Assembly: GCA_024138025.1 (NCBI GenBank)
Contig: JAMXBD010002227.1
Span: 1 to 64,000 of the forward strand
Length of the DNA: 64,000 bases
Source of the DNA: Combretum micranthum
Lineage: Eukaryota > Streptophyta > Magnoliopsida > Myrtales > Combretaceae
Direction: 5' to 3'
The position numbers and the translations under genes are program-made. This document shows positions 58,480-64,000 of the stretch, piece by piece. Each line of letters begins with the position of its first letter. Within the stretch, counting starts at the first letter, position 1. Below the pieces are notes generated by a model. It was given only the letters and a program-made list of their open reading frames with translations, made no database searches and had not been told where the DNA came from.

Positions 58480-59430
58480 CATCATAATCATGGAACAGGA
58501 ATAAATCCGCCACATTAAATGTTGTGGAGATACTCATACTTTCTGATAGATCTACCACATAAGCATTTTCATTTATGCGATGAAGCACTGCATAAGGACC
58601 ATATTTCTTTGGTTGAAGTTTGCTATAGGTGTCGACTGGAAATCTCTCATTGAGTAAGAAAACCATAACTTGATTACCAACTTGAAACACCTCACGTCCC
58701 ATGTGCTTATCAGTAGCTTGCTTGTATCGCTTATCCGCCTCTTCCAACCATTGCTTGACTTTTTTCTACACATGAACTACTTGCTTTGCCATATGCTTGG
58801 CTAGAATATTAGCACTTTCTCCCTTAATCAGCTTAAGTCAATCACAAGTGTGCTGTGGTACCTTAGTATAGACGACAGAGAATGGAGATCACCCAATTGC
58901 ACTGTGAATGGTACTATTGTAAGTGAACTCAGCTTGTGGAAGGATAATGCCCCATTACTTCGGTCTATCACCATAAAGACTAAGAATCAGCTTTCCCATG
59001 GTTCAGTTGACCGCTTCCTTTTGGCCATCAGTTTGTGGATGAGCTGATCTACAAAGAAGAATCAAATAGCTTCCATAATGTCCTCCAGAAGTAACTCAGG
59101 AACTTGCTACTACGCTTTGAAGTGATGGTCTTGGGAACTCCATGCAAGCAAACAACTTCCTAGAAAAACAACTTAGCCACGCCAACTACATCAGTGGTTT
59201 TCCTACAAGGAATAAAATGTGACATTTTGGAAAACTTATCAACTACCAAAAAAACAGAATTTACTCCCCTCTAAGTACGTGGCAACCCCAGCACAAAATC
59301 CATGGACAAATCCTCTCAAATATTTTCAAGAACTGGTAAAGGCATGTATAAGCTAATATTTTTTGACTGGCCTTTTGATCTCTAACAGATATAACACCTC
59401 TCTATAAATATGCTCACATCTCGCCTAAGC
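58480..59430 (-). pseudogene. pol: Integrase core and C-terminus of the minus-strand chromovirus (broken)
   Basis: On minus the core passes through a MDFVLGLP-like block (about 59300), [12 protein letters not shown] (about 59240), HGVPKTI (about 59150), and the FTYNSTIHSAIG region (about 58920). The C-terminus (58747-58480) is open: [20 protein letters not shown], then [20 protein letters not shown], ending in the NVADLF motif. Stops occur at several places in the core, some replacing tryptophan or arginine. No chromodomain can be seen after the C-terminus, where the hAT element sits. Confidence 0.8.
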
Positions 59431-59714
59431 TATGGCCAATAAAACCTATTCTTCACTGTTGCCAGTGTCTTATCACACCCTAAATGACTAGACAACCTAC
59501 CTTCATGCAGATCACTAATCACTTGTTCTCTCAATGAAGATCTTGGCAAACACAACTGATTGTCATGCATCAAATAACCATAAGATAAGTAAAAACCAGA
59601 AACGTGCTGATTGTTTGATACTTGGAACCATATTTTAGCATAGTCCTCGCCATGCTCATATTCTTCTTTAAGATGCTCAAAACCCAATATCTCCTGACTC
59701 AAGGTTAGCAACAA
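59430..59714 (-). pseudogene. pol: Integrase zinc-binding N-terminus (fragment)
   Basis: The frame reads LREQVISDLHEGRLSSHLGC and DKTLATVKNRFYWP, the HHCC-domain first half of chromovirus integrase with its conserved H-x-G-x-L-S-x-H-L-G pattern, normally just before the two cysteines. The linker from RNase H precedes it. Confidence 0.85.
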
Positions 59715-60300
59715 AGACGCTCACCTGCTCAAAGCATCTGCGACTTTATTATGGGCTCTAGATTTACGTCATAATTTAAAAGGGATTTTTTGTAGAAACT
59801 AACACCATCTCGCATGCATGTCACTGCTTATCCTCTTCTTGTTATTAAGATACTTCAGGGCCTCATGATCTGAGAAAAGCATAAACTCTTTGCCAATCAG
59901 ATAATGCTTCTAGGCTTTAAAAGCATGCACTACTGAATAGAATTCCTTATCATAAGTGCTCTACTTTTGCCTAGCTCCACTAAGCTTCTCACTAAAAAAT
60001 GCAATCAGCCTCTTTTCCTGGGAAAGAACAACCCCTATGCCTACTCCACTAGCATCACAATCTACTTCAAATAACTTCTCAAATTCTAGGAGAGCAAGTA
60101 ATGATGTTGTACTTAATTTCTCCTTGAAGACTACAAAGCTAGTAGCTACCTCATCAATCCACAAGAGTTTTCCCTCTTCATACATTCGGTCATGGGTGCA
60201 GTAATAGTGCTGAAATTCATAATAAACCTGCGATAAAAAGTCGCCAAACCATGAAAGCTGCGCAACTTAAAGACATTTTGTGGAGTAGGTAAATCCCTAA
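59715..60300 (-). pseudogene. pol: RNase H of the minus-strand chromovirus (broken)
   Basis: [20 protein letters not shown] (first acidic residue) and [15 protein letters not shown] lie in one open frame at 60185-59961, ending in a stop where a tyrosine or serine is usual. The rest of the domain, with the glutamate and final aspartate, can be followed in decayed form to about 59800 (for example KQWHACEMVL-like text of the tail). Confidence 0.8.
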
Positions 60301-61036
60301 TTGTCTGTACCTTTGCCTTATCAACTCATATGCCATCAGTCGAAACAACATAACCCAAGAAAAGCAATTTATTTGTCATAAAACTGCACTTCTTAAGGCT
60401 AATATACAACTTATGTTCCTGTAAGGATGTTAATACTCTCTTCAAATGCAATAGGTGCTCATCTTCAAAGGAGCTATAGATTAGGATATCATCAAAATAC
60501 ACTACTACAAATTTACCAAGAAACGATTTTAGCACCTGGTACATTAGTCACATGAATGTGCTAGGGGCATTGGATAGCCCAAATGGCATGACTAACAACT
60601 CACACAATCCCTCCTTCATCTTAAAGGCGATCTTCCATTTATCTCCAAGTTTGATCCTAATTTGATGGTATCCATTCTTCATGTCAATCTTGGATAACCA
60701 TTTAGCCCCGTGTAACCTGTCAAGCATGTCATCCATCCATAGTATAAGAAATTTGTATCCCACAGTTATCCAATTAATAGCCTTGTTAGTAATGCACATT
60801 CTCCAACTCCCATCTTTCTTAGGTGTTAACAAGGCTGGAATTGCATAAGGACTCAAACTCTCTTGAATCAACCCCTTCCTCAATAGCTCCTCAACCTTCA
60901 CCTCGAGAATCTCACTTTCCTTCGGGTTCATTGTGTAATGAGAAAGATTAGGGAGACTAGCCCCAAGAATGAGATTTATCTGGTGCTGGAAGTCCCTTAA
61001 TGGCGGTAACCCAGTTGAAATATCATCTGGCATCAA
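60301..61036 (-). pseudogene. pol: Reverse transcriptase of the minus-strand chromovirus
   Basis: From 61036 downward the frame reads [20 protein letters not shown] and [15 protein letters not shown], then [20 protein letters not shown] (first catalytic aspartate in KIDMKNG) and [15 protein letters not shown]. One TGA stop at 60545-60547 follows, probably from an arginine codon. The same frame then goes on with FVVVYFDDILIYSS (the YxDD box) to 60326, ending at a stop. Apart from these stops the domain is nearly complete, the best preserved in the element. Confidence 0.9.
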
Positions 61037-61138
61037 CTCCTTAAATTCCTATAACAAAAGATGAACCAACTCTGGCTACTCCTCCACTTGCAACTCAGCA
61101 TCATTCATTAAGACCTATGTTACAATCAAAGCACGTAC

Positions 61139-61642
61139 TTACCTGGTTTCTTTAATCTCAACTCCAAAATCTTTCACAACAGACAAAAACATACTCTTAT
61201 CTAGCAAAGTAGTCTTGTCTCTCAGTGGTAGCAAAGTATACTTCACTCCTTCCCTTTCCAACTTATAGACATTACTCTTACCCAAATGTTGTGCATCTAC
61301 ATCATATTGCCATGGTCTACCAAACAAAAGGTGACACGCATCCATATCAACAACATCACAATATGCAACATCATGGTATTTACCTATGGAGAATGGAAAC
61401 TTACAACGTTTCGTCACTTCAATTTTTCCTACAGCCAACTTAATCCACCTTAACATATAAGGATTCAAATGCTTCTCCATAGGCAATTTCAAATTATGCA
61501 TTCTCTTCTTCCCTATTATGTTCTCACAATTACCGCTATCAATAATTACACCAAACACCTTACCATCGATAGTGCATCTAGTTCTAAACAACTGGTGGCG
61601 CTGGGTATGGTCCTCACTTTTGGAGTCAACATCAACCTCCAA
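61139..61642 (-). pseudogene. pro: Protease region of the minus-strand chromovirus
   Basis: The open frame has the retropepsin core GKVFGVIIDSGNCENII (active-site DSG) and later DVVDMDACHLLFGRPWQYD, which is the conserved flap-distal block of plant chromovirus proteases. The N- and C-terminal joins to gag and reverse transcriptase are broken by stops at about 61650 and 61137. Confidence 0.87.
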
Positions 61643-62890
61643 ACAACATAAACCCCTTCATCTTCTTCTTCATATTCCTCCTCCTCTTCACCATCGGCCT
61701 CACAACAAATCTCATCATCTCCCTTATCCCGTTCTACTATATTAACAGTTTTCCTTGAAGAACACTCATTAGATTTGTGCCCAAGTTGACCGCATATAAA
61801 ACAGTTCCCAACACTCTCGGATTAGAATAAGGATCATCTACCTTCTTAATCTCTTTGTCTTGCCCTTTATTCACAGGTCGCTTCCTTGCAGATTTGTCCT
61901 CTATAGTTCTCCTATTGGCACTGTAACTACGGGTAGGCAGTTCATCACTATCTTTATTTTTTTCCTCTGACCAAGTAGATTTTCTATATCCCCCAAAATT
62001 CCTTTTGCCAGGTTTTTGTTGCATCAATTCAACTTTCAATGTTAGATTCTTTGCCTCACTCAACGTTCAAAAAACCTGAACCCTGATTCTATCCTGTAAG
62101 GCAGGTTTCAACCCCTCTTAATACCGAGACACCTGTTGACCTTTCGACTCCAAGAGATTATTTCGTCCTGCTAACCTCATGAACTCAGCAGTAAATTCAT
62201 GAACATACTTAATTCCTTCCTGACATCAGATACTTCATCCAGTACTAAGTACGAACTGGACCCATTCCTTCTCGTTCTATCATATACTGAATCCGCTCTC
62301 ACCATGTAGAAGCCGTCCCTTTTAAACGACATGCCACAAATCTCACACGTCTTTCCGGAGGAGATTTCGCATAATCGAAGAATCGGTCAACATCTGCAAT
62401 CCAATCTAAAAATTCCTCAAATCCTAGATTCCCATTAAAAATACAGGATGTCAACCTTCAATTGAAAGGCTCCACCATCCCTATCATCATAGCCATCTCT
62501 TCTATACCCACCATATTGCTTATTGTGAAAATTCTCGGTATCTCTCTCATCAAAATCATTCCTTCTTCGACCACCATAAGGTGGATTGCAAGCAAATAGA
62601 GGTGGTTCCACATGTCTTTTTAGAGTCCTTTTCATAAACTGCTTGTCTACGTGCAGGGATCGGTTTGTCAATAGGTTCACCATGAGCTACATTGTCCCCT
62701 AGCCTTCTATTGTCATTCCTTCTCCTATTTGCATCGATCCCACAAACATCTAGAGGATCCATAATCTCCTCAAAATGTTCCTCGAAACGCTGGAACATGT
62801 GATCCATCCGTTGCTCTAGACATCGCTCCAATCGTTGCAATGTCCGTTCCCCTAAGGGGGTCCACTCCCCTGAACACCATCACAGAGAGC
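61643..62890 (-). pseudogene. gag: gag of the minus-strand chromovirus (broken)
   Basis: The N-terminal region (62840-62556) has MQRLERCLEQRMDHMFQRFE, a coiled-coil-like start, then an arginine-rich segment (ANRRRNDNRR). A frame change near 62640 leads into RRNDFDERDTENF. The capsid core (about 62460-62060) is shifted and interrupted. A basic linker (62063-61830) precedes one CX2CX4HX4C zinc knuckle, intact at 61762-61803 but in a different frame from the linker. Confidence 0.8.
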
Positions 62891-62917
62891 ACTACTATCG
62901 CCGTTAGTAGCCATCCT

Positions 62918-62929
62918 GCTCTGATGCCA
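62918..62929 (-). other. Primer-binding site (initiator tRNA-Met)
   Basis: On minus TGGCATCAGAGC follows the LTR after two bases. It differs from the standard TGGTATCAGAGC by one base. Confidence 0.85.
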
Positions 62930-62931
62930 CC

Positions 62932-63330
62932 TGACGCAGTGTAAAGTATTCAAGAACAAGAATTGCAATAACTGCAAGTCTTTCAAAGAGAAGCTCTCTA
63001 ATATTAGGGTTTTCAAATTCATCAAATAAGAGTTCCCATAACAAAAGACCTAAAAGACTATTTATAGTCCCAAAAGATAAAGGACACCTAAATAAAACAT
63101 TAAAACATGCAAAAATATAAGCTGGTAGAAAGTTGTCAGCTTTCACAAATAAAGGCTGGCAGCCTTAAAATGAGAATTCGACGACATAGTCTTAAGCCAC
63201 CCCAAGGCCAGCGGCTTTAATTGCCAAGGCCAGTGACTTTAAAGATTAAGGCTGGTGGCTTAATGCCGGCCTATGCACTACTTTCCACTCCTTCTTTGAT
63301 TTCTCCTTCTTGTTCAAGTACTTGTTTGCA
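62932..63330 (-). repeat. 5' LTR of the minus-strand chromovirus
   Basis: It is 399 bp, on plus TGACGCAG to TTGTTTGCA. On minus the order is a GC-rich word block (about 63275-63145), a TATA box (CTATAAATAG, about 63068-63058), then a leader with 'ttattagagagcttctctttg'. It differs from the 3' LTR by many substitutions, so insertion is not recent. Confidence 0.87.
63145..63275 (-). repeat. GC-rich GCCGGC-word block in a short LTR
   Basis: AAGGCTGGTGGCTTAA, GCCGGCC, AAGGCCAGCGGCTTT and decayed versions recur five or six times just upstream of the TATA box. The words are those of the long-LTR chromoviruses, though the element belongs to another lineage. A shorter version is at 57350-57450. Confidence 0.7.
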
Positions 63331-63719
63331 ATCTCACCCGCATCAAATACTTATCGAAGATGAACAAGATCTGCAAAACGTTAAGTGTACCCGAGATGCT
63401 AGACTTTAGAGAGAGAAGGAGAAGAGAGTGTTGTTTTCTCTTCTCTTTTTTATCAATTATGCAAAAGAAAATGGGGTTGCATTTTCTTTTTAAAAATGTG
63501 GTTCAGTTTAGAAGCCTTTTGTGCGTAGAATAACAGAAACATAATAAACTTATTTCAAATATGGCAAAAAAAAAATTTATTTCAAATAGGTTGGGGAAGG
63601 GAATACTAAAATGTTCTTATATTTAAAATAGTTTTAGAAGAATTTTCGACACACGTGGCATGCATATGATCTCTTCATAATTAAATTTAAAAAAGAAGAA
63701 GAAGAAGAAGAGTGGCAGC
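63331..63719. other. Spacer
   Basis: No gene. A purine run (AAAAAAGAAGAAGAAGAAGAAGAG, about 63688-63711) precedes the possible LTR at 63720. Confidence 0.5.
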
Positions 63720-64000
63720 TGTAAACATCCCATTTTTGCCCATTTAAGTATTTAATTTGTAATAAGAATTAATATTGTATTAAGCCCATAAATTACATTT
63801 TTAAAAAATAATAAATATATAGGTATAAAAAAAAAATATAATATATATATATAAGTAATATATGTACATATTCATATATTAATAATGTTAAATAAAAGTA
63901 ATATGGCTTAACATAATATTGGTTTTTTATTATAAAGAAGCCTTGGACCCAATAGAATGACCCATTTAATTGGGCCCATACATTAAGCTTTAAAAGTTAT
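63720..64000 (+). repeat. Possible start of another LTR
   Basis: TGTAAACATCCC after a purine-rich run recalls the TGTAAACCCC start of LTRs A, C and D. The rest runs out of the window, so it cannot be confirmed. Confidence 0.3.

Larger units (their letters stand above)
57133..63330 (-). mobile_element. Short-LTR chromovirus (CRM/Reina-like), broken, with nested hAT element
   Basis: On the minus strand: LTR (62932-63330), primer site, gag, protease, reverse transcriptase, RNase H, integrase, LTR (57133-57510). Excluding the hAT insert it is about 5.3 kb. The integrase tail ([27 protein letters not shown]) and reverse transcriptase wording point to the CRM/Reina side of the chromoviruses; the clade call is moderate. 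Stops and shifts affect every gene. No convincing TSD was found: ATTAC on the left and ATCTC on the right. Open frames on the plus strand here are complements of these genes. Confidence 0.9.

Noticed and set aside
57128..63335. 5-bp TSD for the minus-strand chromovirus
   Set aside because: ATTAC and ATCTC agree at only three of five positions, so I do not claim a TSD.
58850..63409. Several plus-strand open frames of 60-80 residues
   Set aside because: Complements of the minus-strand gag-pol; no independent coding evidence.
1..64000. tRNA, rRNA, snoRNA, CRISPR or viral integration
   Set aside because: No cloverleaf, rRNA motif, regular spacer array or non-retrotransposon viral gene was seen on either strand by eye; small RNAs could be missed.

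Overview
This window is AT-rich nuclear DNA from a flowering plant, most likely a eudicot. The evidence is a plant CC-NBS-LRR immune receptor gene, an intron-containing WD-repeat pseudogene of a plant family, Ty3/gypsy chromovirus retrotransposons primed by initiator tRNA-Met, and a non-autonomous hAT element. I cannot name the species. I saw no tRNA, rRNA, CRISPR or bacterial operon signal.

Layout. (1) 1-22.7 kb is a stack of nested LTR insertions that can be ordered from target-site duplications (TSDs). An LTR (B: up to 1740, then 22165-22723) was split by LTR A (1741-22159, TSD GTTTG). LTR A was then split by a 3.5-kb solo LTR (C: 1979-5459, TSD ACACA) and by a full-length 13.1-kb Tekay/Del-like chromovirus (D: 5982-19109). 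D has a primer-binding site, a long leader holding an unrecognised open frame, broken gag-pol, a polypurine tract and LTRs of 3.4 kb. A copia-like fragment (about 21.42-22.13 kb) sits near the right end of A. (2) 22.7-38.8 kb holds further LTR remains on both strands (E, F, G, H), scraps of chromovirus pol, microsatellites, a pyrimidine tract and unassigned AT-rich DNA. (3) 39.0-39.9 kb (minus) holds exon-like remains of an unrecognised gene. (4) 40.7-50.6 kb is a duplicated NLR locus. A broken copy (5' flank 40741-41825, coding 43553-44114) precedes an almost intact one-exon NLR (about 47752-50600), whose apparent original start codon is out of frame by one base. (5) 52.8-56.2 kb is a nine-exon WD-repeat gene copy with intact introns but several frameshifts and stops. 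(6) 57.1-63.3 kb is a second, short-LTR chromovirus (CRM/Reina-like) on the minus strand. It contains an 897-bp non-autonomous hAT element with a perfect 8-bp TSD. A further LTR may start at 63720.

The most unusual signal is a shared design in the long LTRs. At least eight LTR copies or remnants of different families, on both strands, carry splice-site-like boundaries. These bracket a short middle exon (61-63 nt in the closest copies) and/or a terminal exon. The frame after the acceptor reads as a short acidic peptide and then a stop. The implied last intron is 754-776 bp in four copies. LTRs from two chromovirus lineages also carry GC-rich blocks built from repeated GCCGGC/GCCGCCGGC words. 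Together these suggest LTR-encoded spliced leaders, a hypothesis that needs transcript data.

No intact working mobile-element gene was found. The NLR is the only near-complete host coding sequence. Many breaks in D, in the WD gene and at the NLR start are one-base deletions, so unpolished long-read assembly error must be considered before calling them biological.
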